DNA from: Shouchella hunanensis
Lineage (GTDB): Bacteria; Bacillota; Bacilli; Bacillales; Bacillaceae_D
Direction of reading: 5' to 3'
DNA length: 64,000 nucleotides
NCBI RefSeq assembly: GCF_028735875.1
Contig: NZ_CP117834.1
Location: 3,026,001-3,090,000, forward strand
Part shown: piece by piece, positions 9,329 to 18,894 of the stretch
Layout of the letters: every line of letters begins with the position of its first letter
Numbering within the stretch: the stretch's first letter is position 1
Made by a program: the position numbers and the translations under genes
Notes under the pieces: generated by a model
What the model was told of the DNA's origin: nothing
Database searches by the model: none
What the model saw: the letters and a program-made list of their open reading frames with translations, nothing else

Positions 9329-10591
9329 TTACTGCCGCTTTTCGTAAAGTGCAGCAAGCGCATGTTCAAATTTATTGTCGTGATTTGGCTCATAATAGTG
9401 GTGATTTTTAAAAGCATCCGGTAAATATTGTTGCTTTACCCAACCTCCGTCAAAGTCATGCGGATACTTATACTCAGTACCTCTACCTAAGTTTTTAGCA
9501 CCTTGATAATGCGCGTCTTTTAAATGTAGCGGAATTGTTGCGTTTCCTCCTTCGCGAAGCGCCGCTATAGCAGCATCGATTCCTTTATAGGCACGATTAC
9601 TTTTAGGTGATAGAGCCAGTTCAATCACAGCATTCGCCAATGGGATTCGTGCCTCGGGTAGACCGATACGTTCTGCCGCTTCAATCGCAGTTAATGTGCG
9701 TGAACCAGCTTGAGGGTTTGCCAGTCCGATATCTTCATATGCAATAACAAGAAGGCGGCGGTGAATACTAACTAAATCTCCTGCTTCTAATAATCGAGCA
9801 AGATAGTGTAAACTTGCATCAACATCGCTCCCGCGAATGGATTTTTGAAAAGCAGACAAAACATCATAGTGGCCATCACCATCTTTGTCATGCTGAATGC
9901 TTTTCTTTTGGATACTTTGTTCTGCTGTTTCTAACGGAATAGATCGAATGCCATTTTCATCTTTTGGAGTCGAAAGAACCGCGAGTTCGAGAGCATTTAA
10001 TCCAGCTCGTACATCACCACCGCAAGCAAGAGCTAAATGTGTAATCGCCTTAGCATCAATGTCAATTTTCTCATGACCAAGCCCATGTTCATTGTCAGTT
10101 AAAGCTCGGTGAAGTGCTTGTTCAATTTCAACTGGATTTAATTGTTCAAGCTCAAATATATGACAACGGCTTCGAATAGCAGGATTAATAGAGTGATAAG
10201 GATTGGCCGTTGTAGCACCAATTAGCAGTATTAAGCCACTTTCTAAATGTGGCAATAAAAAGTCTTGTTTCGCTTTATCGAGTCGATGAACTTCGTCTAA
10301 TATGAGAATGATGGATCCATACATTTTTGCTTCAGCTACGACCGTTTCCATATCTTTTTTATTATGGACGGTGGCATTTAAAAGGCGATAATGATGGCCA
10401 CTTGTACCAGCAATGGCACTCGCTATAGACGTTTTTCCAGTGCCGGGAGGACCATATAAGACCATTGATGAAAGTTGGTTTGCTTCCACCATGCGGCGTA
10501 ATAATTTTCCTTCACCTAACAAGCGTTCTTGACCGATTACATCATCAATAGAAGTCGGCCTCATTCGAAAAGCAAGTGGTTTTTGTTTCAT
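9329..10591 (-). CDS. rarA: Replication-associated recombination protein A (RarA/MgsA)
   Basis: A 420-residue AAA+ clamp-loader-like ATPase acting at stalled replication forks. Walker A GPPGTGKTS is near residues 46-54, Walker B LILDEVHR near 95, sensor GATTANPYHSINPAIRSRC near 127-145, and the C-terminal tetramerisation domain is complete. AGGAGG precedes ATG 10591. It corresponds to B. subtilis yrvN, which also lies between yrvM and cymR. Confidence 0.96.
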   Translation of the reverse strand: MKQKPLAFRMRPTSIDDVIGQERLLGEGKLLRRMVEANQLSSMVLYGPPGTGKTSIASAIAGTSGHHYRLLNATVHNKKDMETVVAEAKMYGSIILILDEVHRLDKAKQDFLLPHLESGLILLIGATTANPYHSINPAIRSRCHIFELEQLNPVEIEQALHRALTDNEHGLGHEKIDIDAKAITHLALACGGDVRAGLNALELAVLSTPKDENGIRSIPLETAEQSIQKKSIQHDKDGDGHYDVLSAFQKSIRGSDVDASLHYLARLLEAGDLVSIHRRLLVIAYEDIGLANPQAGSRTLTAIEAAERIGLPEARIPLANAVIELALSPKSNRAYKGIDAAIAALREGGNATIPLHLKDAHYQGAKNLGRGTEYKYPHDFDGGWVKQQYLPDAFKNHHYYEPNHDNKFEHALAALYEKRQ

Positions 10592-10692
10592 TCGTATCCT
10601 CCTGACTCACTCATTCTGTTTACAGTGTAGCTTATCTTTATTTTCGAGAGCAAATCGAAAAGCACTCAACCTATTAATCAGATAAGAAATCA

Positions 10693-10701
10693 TGCTATAA
10701 T
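10693..10701 (+). promoter_or_regulatory. Extended -10 element, likely cymR promoter
   Basis: TGC-TATAAT with the -10 hexamer at 10696-10701; the -35 region is weak, which an extended -10 can offset. It is the only good -10 upstream of cymR. Confidence 0.55.
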
Positions 10702-10774
10702 ATGATATGGAGAAATAATGTGAGCGAATACGTGAACGAATTGGATAGGAAACGATTTAAAGGAGCTACTCATT

Positions 10775-11194
10775 ATGAAAATATCGACAAAAGGTCGCTA
10801 CGGATTGACAATTATGATGGCACTAGCAAAAAAAGAAGGGGAAGGTCCCATTTCATTAAAGTCAATTGCACAAGAATACAATCTATCTGAACATTATTTA
10901 GAGCAACTAATTGCCCCGCTTCGAAATGCAACTCTGGTAAAAAGTGTGCGTGGTGCGTACGGCGGCTATAAGCTAGCAAAGCAGCCAGAAGAGATTACAG
11001 CTGGTGATATTATCCGTGTATTGGAAGGACCGATTAGCCCGGTGGAAGTGTTGGATGATGAAGAGCCGGCTAAACGCGATCTCTGGATTAAAATAAGAGA
11101 TGCTGTTAAAGACGTGCTTGATACAACAACGCTCTCGGATTTAGCGAACTTTAAAGAAGATGGCGAGCAAGATTATTACATGTTTTACATTTAA
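10775..11194 (+). CDS. cymR: Rrf2-family cysteine metabolism repressor CymR
   Basis: A 139-residue winged-helix regulator. It opens MKISTKGRYGLTIMMALAKK, followed by the HTH SLKSIAQEYNLSEHYLEQL and the wing VKSVRGAYGGYKLAK, all hallmarks of Rrf2 proteins. It lacks the three clustered cysteines of IscR, which fits CymR. In Bacillus CymR represses sulfur-uptake and cysteine genes together with CysK. It is 12 bases upstream of a cysteine desulfurase gene, as in B. subtilis. AAAGGAG precedes ATG. Confidence 0.92.
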   Translation: MKISTKGRYGLTIMMALAKKEGEGPISLKSIAQEYNLSEHYLEQLIAPLRNATLVKSVRGAYGGYKLAKQPEEITAGDIIRVLEGPISPVEVLDDEEPAKRDLWIKIRDAVKDVLDTTTLSDLANFKEDGEQDYYMFYI

Positions 11195-11206
11195 AAAGGT
11201 GATGGA

Positions 11207-12364
11207 ATGAACGAATACTATTTTGATCATGCTGCTACCTCATCGGTTCACCCACAAGTGATTGAGGCGATGATTCCATATTATACAGAAGTGTTCGGCA
11301 ACCCATCGAGTAGTCATCGATTTGGGCGTCGAGCAAAACAAGCATTAACGGATGCTCGACATCGTTTAGCCACACATATTCATGCTAGTACGGATGAAAT
11401 AATTTTTACAAGTGGTGGTACAGAGGCGAACAACCTTGCACTGCTTGGATACGCTAGAGCGAATCAAATGAAGGGAAAGCATTTGATTACATCTAAAATT
11501 GAGCATCATGCAGTATTACACACGATGAAGCAACTTGAAAGAGAAGGATTTACGATTACCTATGTTGACGTGGATACAACTGGAAGAGTATCAGCTAACG
11601 ATATAGAAGCGGCATTAACAGAAGAGACCATATTGGTATCTATTATGTATGGTAATAATGAGGTCGGAACAATACAACCAATAGAAGAAATCGGAGCCAT
11701 TCTTAAATCTCACCAAGCCGTTTTTCACACAGATGCTGTTCAGGCTGCAGGATTAAAAACCCTTGATCGTCAGTTGTTAGGTGTTGATATGCTTTCACTT
11801 GCTAGTCATAAGGTGAACGGACCAAAAGGTGTAGGGTGTTTATATGTATCAAAAGCATTGACCCTTGATGCAACGACCTATGGTGGTGAACAAGAGCGGA
11901 AACGTCGTGCCGGCACAGAAAATGTACCGGGTATTGTTGGTTTTTCAAAAGCGATTGAGCTTGCAAAAGAGCAACAGGACGTCAATCAGCAAAAGTACAA
12001 TACTTTCCAAGCCGCATTTATAGAAATAATGGATGCTCATGGTGTAGAGTATGTACTAAACGGATCGAAAACGCGTTTAGCCCACATTCTTAATGTGAGT
12101 TTTCGTGACGTTAAGACTGAAACATTACTAATGAAACTTGATCTAGCGGGCATTGTTGCATCTGGAGGTTCTGCTTGTACAGCTGGTACACTGGTTCCAT
12201 CCCATGTTATAGAAGCGATGTATGGAAAAGGTAACCATAGAGTAGTGGAAGCGATTCGCTTTAGCTTTGGATTAACTAATGAAGAAAGCGAAACGATAGA
12301 AGCATTTAGTAAAATAGCTACAATTGTCAAGGCAGAACAAAGCCGAGATGATTTTATCGAATAG
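11207..12364 (+). CDS. yrvO: Cysteine desulfurase (YrvO-type) for tRNA thiolation
   Basis: A 385-residue PLP enzyme releasing sulfur from cysteine as persulfide. It has YFDHAATSSVHP at the start, the PLP-lysine segment SLASHKVNGPKGVG near residues 197-210, and the catalytic cysteine loop SGGSACTAG near 322-330. Directly upstream of mnmA, it is the dedicated sulfur donor for 2-thiouridine at tRNA position 34 in Bacillus. This is inferred from family and order. Confidence 0.94.
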   Translation: MNEYYFDHAATSSVHPQVIEAMIPYYTEVFGNPSSSHRFGRRAKQALTDARHRLATHIHASTDEIIFTSGGTEANNLALLGYARANQMKGKHLITSKIEHHAVLHTMKQLEREGFTITYVDVDTTGRVSANDIEAALTEETILVSIMYGNNEVGTIQPIEEIGAILKSHQAVFHTDAVQAAGLKTLDRQLLGVDMLSLASHKVNGPKGVGCLYVSKALTLDATTYGGEQERKRRAGTENVPGIVGFSKAIELAKEQQDVNQQKYNTFQAAFIEIMDAHGVEYVLNGSKTRLAHILNVSFRDVKTETLLMKLDLAGIVASGGSACTAGTLVPSHVIEAMYGKGNHRVVEAIRFSFGLTNEESETIEAFSKIATIVKAEQSRDDFIE

Positions 12365-12369
12365 ATTAA

Positions 12370-13496
<1,127 letters not shown>

Positions 13497-13513
13497 CAAG
13501 GGGGTATGTATAA

Positions 13514-14173
13514 ATGGATTTATCAACAGGAATTGCATTTATGAAGGAAGCGAACTATGAAGAGGCAGCAAAGGTGTTTACTGTCTATATTGAAGAAAAC
13601 CCAAAAGCGCCAGAAGGCTATTTAAATATGGCGAACCTTTTACGTGTGCTTGGTGACCGAGAACGGGCCGTTGTCTTTAATGAGCGTGCAATTGAACTAG
13701 ATAAGAACGCGACCACCGCCTATTATAGCCTTGGTGTGCTTGCGTATGAAGACGAGCATTACCAAGAAGCGATAAAACATTTTCTTACAGCACAACAAAA
13801 AGGGTTAGCGGATGCTGACTTATTTTATATGCTTGGGATGTCCCATTATCAGTTAGGTTCCCTTGCTCATGCACAGGCTAATTTAAGTCGTGCACATGAA
13901 TTGCAAGCAGACGATCTGGAGATTACATTTCAATATGGTCTCTGCCTTGCACAACAAAACCAGCTAGCAGAAGCAGAAGCGCTATTTATTGACGTAATAA
14001 AACAAGACTCAACTCATGCGGATGCCTATTACAACCTTGGTGTCATTCATTTGTCTTCAGAAAGAGTAGAAGAAGCACTAAAATGTTTTGACTTAGCTCT
14101 AACGAATCAAGAGGACCATTTACTTGCTGGAAATGCGAAACGTGTTGTAGAAGATGCACTGAACAAAGGGTGA
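13514..14173 (+). CDS. yrrB: TPR-repeat protein (YrrB-like)
   Basis: A 219-residue soluble protein made almost wholly of tetratricopeptide repeats, about six. Repeat cores include YEEAAKVFTVYIEENPKAPE, AYYSLGVLAYEDEHYQEAIK and AYYNLGVIHLSSERVEEALK. Such repeats bind proteins; the partner is unknown. Position between mnmA and recD2 matches B. subtilis yrrB. GGGGG precedes ATG. Confidence 0.88.
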   Translation: MDLSTGIAFMKEANYEEAAKVFTVYIEENPKAPEGYLNMANLLRVLGDRERAVVFNERAIELDKNATTAYYSLGVLAYEDEHYQEAIKHFLTAQQKGLADADLFYMLGMSHYQLGSLAHAQANLSRAHELQADDLEITFQYGLCLAQQNQLAEAEALFIDVIKQDSTHADAYYNLGVIHLSSERVEEALKCFDLALTNQEDHLLAGNAKRVVEDALNKG

Positions 14174-14183
14174 GTGTCTGCTT

Positions 14184-16442
14184 ATGGATGTTGAAGAAAC
14201 AGGAAGATACATTAAAGGAAAAGTGACACACGTGCTATTCCGTAATGCTGAAAATGATTATACGGTTGCTACTGTTAAAATTGATAAAACGAATGAACAA
14301 ATTGAAGCGAAGAAAACAACAATAGTCGGTCACCTTCCAGAGCTTGAGATGGACGAAACGTATTCGTTTTTTGGACAGGTTACCGAACACCCAAAGTTTG
14401 GTACACAATATAAAGTTGAGACATTTAAAAGGGAAATGCCTAAAACGAAAAATGGTATTATTAAATTTCTTTCAAGTGATCGTTTTCCTGGTATTGGAAC
14501 GAAAACAGCCGAAACGATTGTTAATGAACTAGGTGAACGCGCAATTTCGCTTATTATTGAAGATCAGCATGTTCTTGATCGAGTGCCAAAGTTGAAAAAA
14601 GAGAATGCTATGATGCTTCATCAACGTTTATTAGAACATCAAGGAGCCGAACAAGTTATTATTCAGTTATCTCAATATGGCTTTGGGACAGAGCTATCAA
14701 TGAATGTGTATCGCGCGTATAAACTTCAAGCACTTGATATTATTCGTACTAATCCATATTTATTAATAAAAGACGTAGAAGGAGTTGGTTTTCGCCGCGC
14801 CGATCAGCTTGGGGCAGCCATTGGCTTAACTGGGGATCATCCGGAACGCGTGCGTGCGGGCATCTTATATTTAATTAATGAATTAAGTATTCAAGATGGG
14901 CACCTTTTTCTTTATACGGACTCGTTTGTTCAAGAGGTTGTGCTATTGTTACATACGCCAACTAAGCCTGTAAGTGGTGAGACCGTTCAACAAATCATCA
15001 AAGAAATGAATGAAGATGGTCTTGTTGTAACAGAGCATGACCGTATTTATATGAAATCCCTTTTTTATGCGGAGCGAGGAATCGCGCAAAATATTATGCG
15101 GATTAAATCCTATGAGCTTAAATCTGAATTTACGCAAGCAGATATGGAAAAAACCCTTGGTGAGCTGGAAGAAAATCATAATGTAACGTATTCTCCTTTA
15201 CAAAAAGAAGCAATAGAAAAGGCACTTCATTCACCTATCATGCTGTTGACTGGAGGCCCAGGTACAGGGAAAACCACCGTTATAAAAGGAATTGTAGAAT
15301 CTTATGCACGTTTACAAGGTGTGAATCTTGATGGGCAAGGAAATGGTGAAAAAGACAATCGGTCTTTGCCAATCAAGCTAGCTGCGCCTACGGGGCGTGC
15401 AGCGAAACGAATGGCTGAAGCAACCGAGCTAGCTGCTGGTACAATTCATAGCTTACTTGGCTGGAAAGGAAGCACTACAGGTTTTGATAAAGGAGATCAC
15501 GATCAGCTCGAAGGTGAACTGTTAATTGTAGATGAAATGTCCATGGTTGATGCATGGGTGGCCAATCAGTTGTTTAAAGCGATTCCAAAAGGGATGCAAG
15601 TCATTCTTGTCGGTGATGAAAATCAATTACCATCTGTTGGTCCAGGACAAGTACTAAAAGATTTGCTTGATGCGAATGTTATTCCCACCGTTCAGTTAAG
15701 CGAAATTTATCGACAGGCCGAAGGTTCATCCATTATTGAGCTAGCTCATTCCATGAAAGATGGTCATTTGCCAACTGATCTTACCGCAAAAAAACCTGAT
15801 TTACGCTTCTTCTCCTGTCACACCCATCAAGTGAAGCAAGCTGTTTGGCAAATATGTGAAAATGCACTAACAAAAGGCTATAGTCCCAGGGAAATTCAAG
15901 TATTAGCTCCGATCTATCGGGGTGGAGCTGGCATTATTGAGTTAAATACAATGTTGCAAACACTCTTTAATCCAGCTAAAGAAGGCCGGAGAGAACTACC
16001 TTTCGGTGATGTTATTTTTCGTAAAGGTGACATGGTGCTTCAACTTGTGAATAATGCAGAAGAAAACGTCTTTAATGGAGACAGAGGAGAAATTGTAGCT
16101 GTCCTTTATGCCAAAGAAACGACGGAGAAAAAAGACCAGCTCGTTGTATCATTCGATGGATTAGAAGTGACGTACGAGAAAAAAGACTTCACTCAATTAA
16201 CCCATGCCTATTGTTCTTCTATTCATAAAGCTCAAGGGAGTGAATTTCCTATTGTCGTCATGCCGGTCGTTGGGAATTATCAACGCATGCTACGACGGAA
16301 TTTGTTATACACGGGGATTACAAGAGCAAAGCAGTTCTTACTTTTATGCGGTGATATAAATACATTTGAACAAGCGATTCAAAAAAGTAATGACGGCAGG
16401 CAATCATTATTAAAAGACCGACTTCAAGAACGAATGATGTAG
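14184..16442 (+). CDS. recD2: ATP-dependent DNA helicase RecD2
   Basis: A 752-residue superfamily 1B 5'-3' helicase of the RecD2/YrrC group. It has the N-terminal OB and HhH extension (FPGIGTKTAETIVNELG near residue 105), Walker A TGGPGTGKTT near 355, DEMSMVD near 451, motif V/VI AYCSSIHKAQGSEFP and TGITRAKQ near the end. It acts in DNA repair and fork processing without RecBC. It starts 10 bases after the TPR gene. Confidence 0.96.
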   Translation: MDVEETGRYIKGKVTHVLFRNAENDYTVATVKIDKTNEQIEAKKTTIVGHLPELEMDETYSFFGQVTEHPKFGTQYKVETFKREMPKTKNGIIKFLSSDRFPGIGTKTAETIVNELGERAISLIIEDQHVLDRVPKLKKENAMMLHQRLLEHQGAEQVIIQLSQYGFGTELSMNVYRAYKLQALDIIRTNPYLLIKDVEGVGFRRADQLGAAIGLTGDHPERVRAGILYLINELSIQDGHLFLYTDSFVQEVVLLLHTPTKPVSGETVQQIIKEMNEDGLVVTEHDRIYMKSLFYAERGIAQNIMRIKSYELKSEFTQADMEKTLGELEENHNVTYSPLQKEAIEKALHSPIMLLTGGPGTGKTTVIKGIVESYARLQGVNLDGQGNGEKDNRSLPIKLAAPTGRAAKRMAEATELAAGTIHSLLGWKGSTTGFDKGDHDQLEGELLIVDEMSMVDAWVANQLFKAIPKGMQVILVGDENQLPSVGPGQVLKDLLDANVIPTVQLSEIYRQAEGSSIIELAHSMKDGHLPTDLTAKKPDLRFFSCHTHQVKQAVWQICENALTKGYSPREIQVLAPIYRGGAGIIELNTMLQTLFNPAKEGRRELPFGDVIFRKGDMVLQLVNNAEENVFNGDRGEIVAVLYAKETTEKKDQLVVSFDGLEVTYEKKDFTQLTHAYCSSIHKAQGSEFPIVVMPVVGNYQRMLRRNLLYTGITRAKQFLLLCGDINTFEQAIQKSNDGRQSLLKDRLQERMM

Positions 16443-16515
16443 CTGGTAACCATCTCCGGGGATAAGGAAGGAGAAGGTACATACATTATAACTGTTCGGA
16501 GAGGTGGTGCAGCTT

Positions 16516-16989
16516 TTGCGAACGATGCAGGGAGTGATTGGTCTACCAATTGTTTCCATGGTAAATGGCAAAGAGATCGGACAAATTTGTGACGGCTGTA
16601 TGTGTGATGGTCGAATAGTAGGGTTTATGATTAAGCGAAACCACGCCTTACTTCATCACCATGGTTTTCTTCCTTTTGAAGCCATTCAGCATCTCGGCGA
16701 ACAAGCCGTTATGATTGATGAAGACTCAAAAGTGGAGAATGTTGCGGATACGCATAAGCATTATGATCCTATTTGTACAAGCCGCAAAAAGTTTAAGGGG
16801 AAGCCTGTCTTATCCTCAGAAGGCGATATGCTTGGTTTAGCAGAAGATGTATATTTTTCAATGGAAGTGGGCACCATCGTAGGGTATGAAGTGACAGATG
16901 GCTGGTTGTCGGATATTAAAGAAGGTCGAAAAGTTGTGAAAGGTCATGACTTACTTCTTTGTAAGGAACGAGCGATCTTGTCTCTGTAG
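16516..16989 (+). CDS. yrrD: PRC-barrel domain protein (YrrD-like)
   Basis: A 157-residue protein with two PRC-barrel-like halves (GLPIVSMVNGKEIGQICD and GKPVLSSEGDMLGLAEDVYF). TTG 16516 is preferred because GAGGTGGTG at 16501-16509 then serves as ribosome site; GTG 16504 and 16507 lie inside that site. PRC-barrels occur in RNA processing and photosystem-assembly proteins; the function here is unknown. Neighbouring small genes follow the B. subtilis order. Confidence 0.78.
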   Translation: MRTMQGVIGLPIVSMVNGKEIGQICDGCMCDGRIVGFMIKRNHALLHHHGFLPFEAIQHLGEQAVMIDEDSKVENVADTHKHYDPICTSRKKFKGKPVLSSEGDMLGLAEDVYFSMEVGTIVGYEVTDGWLSDIKEGRKVVKGHDLLLCKERAILSL

Positions 16990-17003
16990 AGGAGGCACCT
17001 ATA

Positions 17004-17192
17004 ATGCGATGTCCGAATTGCCATTTAAAAGATATTGGTAAAATTGGCACAAATCAATATTACTGTTGGCACTGTTTCATTGAAATGAGCCTTGTTAAAG
17101 GAACATTAATGCTTCATCAAGTAGAGGAAGATGGGTCTTTGAGTTCGCTCGATGATTTATTTGCAGAAGAAGAAAGACAAATAGATTTATAA
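17004..17192 (+). CDS. yrzR: Small zinc-ribbon-like protein
   Basis: A 62-residue protein with CPNCHLKDIGKIG and YYCWHCFIEM, two Cys-X2-Cys knuckles that likely bind zinc, and an acidic tail. It is 14 bases downstream of the PRC-barrel gene with AGGAGG before ATG. By position it matches yrzR of B. subtilis; the role is unknown. Confidence 0.78.
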   Translation: MRCPNCHLKDIGKIGTNQYYCWHCFIEMSLVKGTLMLHQVEEDGSLSSLDDLFAEEERQIDL

Positions 17193-17212
17193 AGAATCGA
17201 GGTGAATCGATC

Positions 17213-17398
17213 TTGCGTAAATCCATTGCGCCATTAATGGTAATTGGTCTTGGGGCTGCTTGGTATTCAATGAACGATAAGAAGGCGAAAAAGAAAGTAT
17301 ACAATTTCTTTGAACCGATCATGGAAGCGGATAAGAAGTTAATGAACGGAAAAACATGGAAAAAAACAAAGAAAAAAGTGAAAAAAATGTTTCACTAA
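17213..17398 (+). CDS. yrzQ: Small basic protein with N-terminal hydrophobic segment (DUF3918-like)
   Basis: A 61-residue protein: hydrophobic residues 5-20 (IAPLMVIGLGAAWYS), then a highly lysine-rich tail with KKAKKKVYNFFEP. TTG 17213 follows GAGGTG at the usual distance. It resembles the yrzQ/DUF3918 family that follows yrzR. Membrane or nucleic-acid contact is possible; function unknown. Confidence 0.7.
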   Translation: MRKSIAPLMVIGLGAAWYSMNDKKAKKKVYNFFEPIMEADKKLMNGKTWKKTKKKVKKMFH

Positions 17399-17412
17399 TA
17401 GCTGTGCTTATC

Positions 17413-17447
17413 AAGAACATGGATCTTCATTCCATGTTCTTTTTTTG
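17413..17447 (+). terminator. Intrinsic terminator after the yrzQ-type gene
   Basis: AAGAACATGGA (17413-17423) against TCCATGTTCTT, then seven T. Confidence 0.9.
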
Positions 17448-17498
17448 TTAATTTACCTTCAAGTTGCGCATTCTAAATGAAAGAGAGGGGTGAACCGA

Positions 17499-18575
17499 TT
17501 GAAGCGGGACTTACTAGTTGCAGACGTATTAAAATGGTCGAAATGGCTTATTATGTTAGTATTCTTTTTACTTGTATTATACTTGCTTACATATATTCAG
17601 CCACTTCTCGCTGTCGTACAGCCGCTTATTTGGCCTATTCTTGTATCCATATTAATTGCGTATTTGTTGCATCCGTTAATTGAGAAAGCCGTACATTCCG
17701 GCATGAATCGAAGTGTGGCAACGGCTTTGCTGTTTCTTTTTTTTATCCTAGTTGTAGCAGCTCTTCTTTTTTTAGGAATACCAATCGTTGTAAGACAAGT
17801 ACAAGAGGCAATGGTGGTACTGCCTCAACATATTGGTTCCATAAAAGCGATGCTTCTTACTTATCAAGAAAAAACGGAGGGTTTACCGGATCCCTTACGA
17901 GAGCATGTAGGAGACTGGTCCGAAAAAGTAGAACAATTTACAGCAAAAGGGTTAGATCAGCTAGAGTCCTTTATTTTGACGGTAATACAATCCAGCGTAT
18001 TATGGATTGTGGTTCCATTTCTTGTCTTTTATTTGTTAAAAGATTTTACTCTATTACAACGAGTCGGTTTTTATGTAACACCGAGAAAATGGCGAACCAT
18101 GACACGCCTTTATTTAAAAGACGTGGATAAAACGTTTGGATCGTATTTGCGTGGACAATTACTTGTTGCCCTTTGCGTTGGCGGTTTATCAACGATTGCC
18201 CTTCTTATTTTAGGCGTGCCGTATGCCTTTTTACTTGGTATTTTTATTGGGGCAACAAATTTTATTCCATATTTCGGCGCTTTTATCGGAGCCATCCCAG
18301 CAGTTGGCTCAGCCTTACTCGTATCTCCATCGTTAGCGCTTTTTACTGCTATTAGTATCTTTGTGACACAGCAAATAGAAGGAAACGTGTTGTCCCCGCT
18401 AATTGTAGGAAAAACGGTTCATCTGCACCCAATTTTAATCATCTTAGCGCTACTTGTAGGAGTGGAGGTAGGAGGAATTGTTGGATTACTTGTTGCTGTG
18501 CCAGTAACAGCTATCGCAAAAGTTACCTTGCTTCACATCCGGACGTATATAAAGGGGGAAGTGGAGTTTAATTGA
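17499..18575 (+). CDS. yrrI: AI-2E family transporter (YrrI-like membrane exporter)
   Basis: A 358-residue membrane protein with seven to eight predicted helices. It has the family's C-terminal signature region NFIPYFGAFIGAIPAVGSAL followed by EGNVLSPLIVGKTVHLHP. The TTG at 17499 is preferred: GAGAGGGG ends at 17490, inside which the alternative GTG 17490 falls. Family members export autoinducer-2-like or sodium-linked substrates; the substrate cannot be told. Its stop overlaps the alaS promoter. Confidence 0.88.
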   Translation: MKRDLLVADVLKWSKWLIMLVFFLLVLYLLTYIQPLLAVVQPLIWPILVSILIAYLLHPLIEKAVHSGMNRSVATALLFLFFILVVAALLFLGIPIVVRQVQEAMVVLPQHIGSIKAMLLTYQEKTEGLPDPLREHVGDWSEKVEQFTAKGLDQLESFILTVIQSSVLWIVVPFLVFYLLKDFTLLQRVGFYVTPRKWRTMTRLYLKDVDKTFGSYLRGQLLVALCVGGLSTIALLILGVPYAFLLGIFIGATNFIPYFGAFIGAIPAVGSALLVSPSLALFTAISIFVTQQIEGNVLSPLIVGKTVHLHPILIILALLVGVEVGGIVGLLVAVPVTAIAKVTLLHIRTYIKGEVEFN

Positions 18576-18600
18576 CTTTTGAAGACTTGCGCGCTATAAT
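18572..18600 (+). promoter_or_regulatory. SigA promoter of alaS
   Basis: TTGACT (18572-18577), 17-base spacer, consensus TATAAT (18595-18600). The -35 box overlaps the stop codon of the upstream transporter gene. Confidence 0.85.
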
Positions 18601-18604
18601 CTTC

Positions 18605-18862
18605 GTGAATCAAGTTACGTACATGCATAATGAATAATTACAATGAAAGAACGAGTACGCATTAGCCCGTTTAAAGAGAGATGCTTTCTTGGCTGAAAAA
18701 AGCATTAACGAAGAAATGCGGAATGCTATTCTGGAGTAGCGAGTATATCGCCGTTACCTGCGTTAAAGGACTTAAGTGATAATAAGAGAATTCTTGTTAT
18801 AATTAAGGGTGGTACCGCGTGAAAACAATCTCGTCCCTTTACAGGGAAGGGATTGTTTTATT
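18605..18862 (+). promoter_or_regulatory. T-box leader of alaS
   Basis: T-box sequence GGGTGGTACCGCG at 18807-18819, followed by terminator arms AAAACAATC (18822-18830) and GATTGTTTT (18851-18859). A GCT alanine specifier at 18725-18727 is possible but tentative. Uncharged tRNA-Ala would allow read-through into alaS. Confidence 0.9.
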
Positions 18863-18894
18863 TGTTTTTATACATAAAGGAGATGAGTCCAAAA

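Noticed and set aside
10702-10890. 62-codon frame overlapping the start of cymR
   Set aside because: It begins in the promoter region and is out of frame with the conserved regulator.
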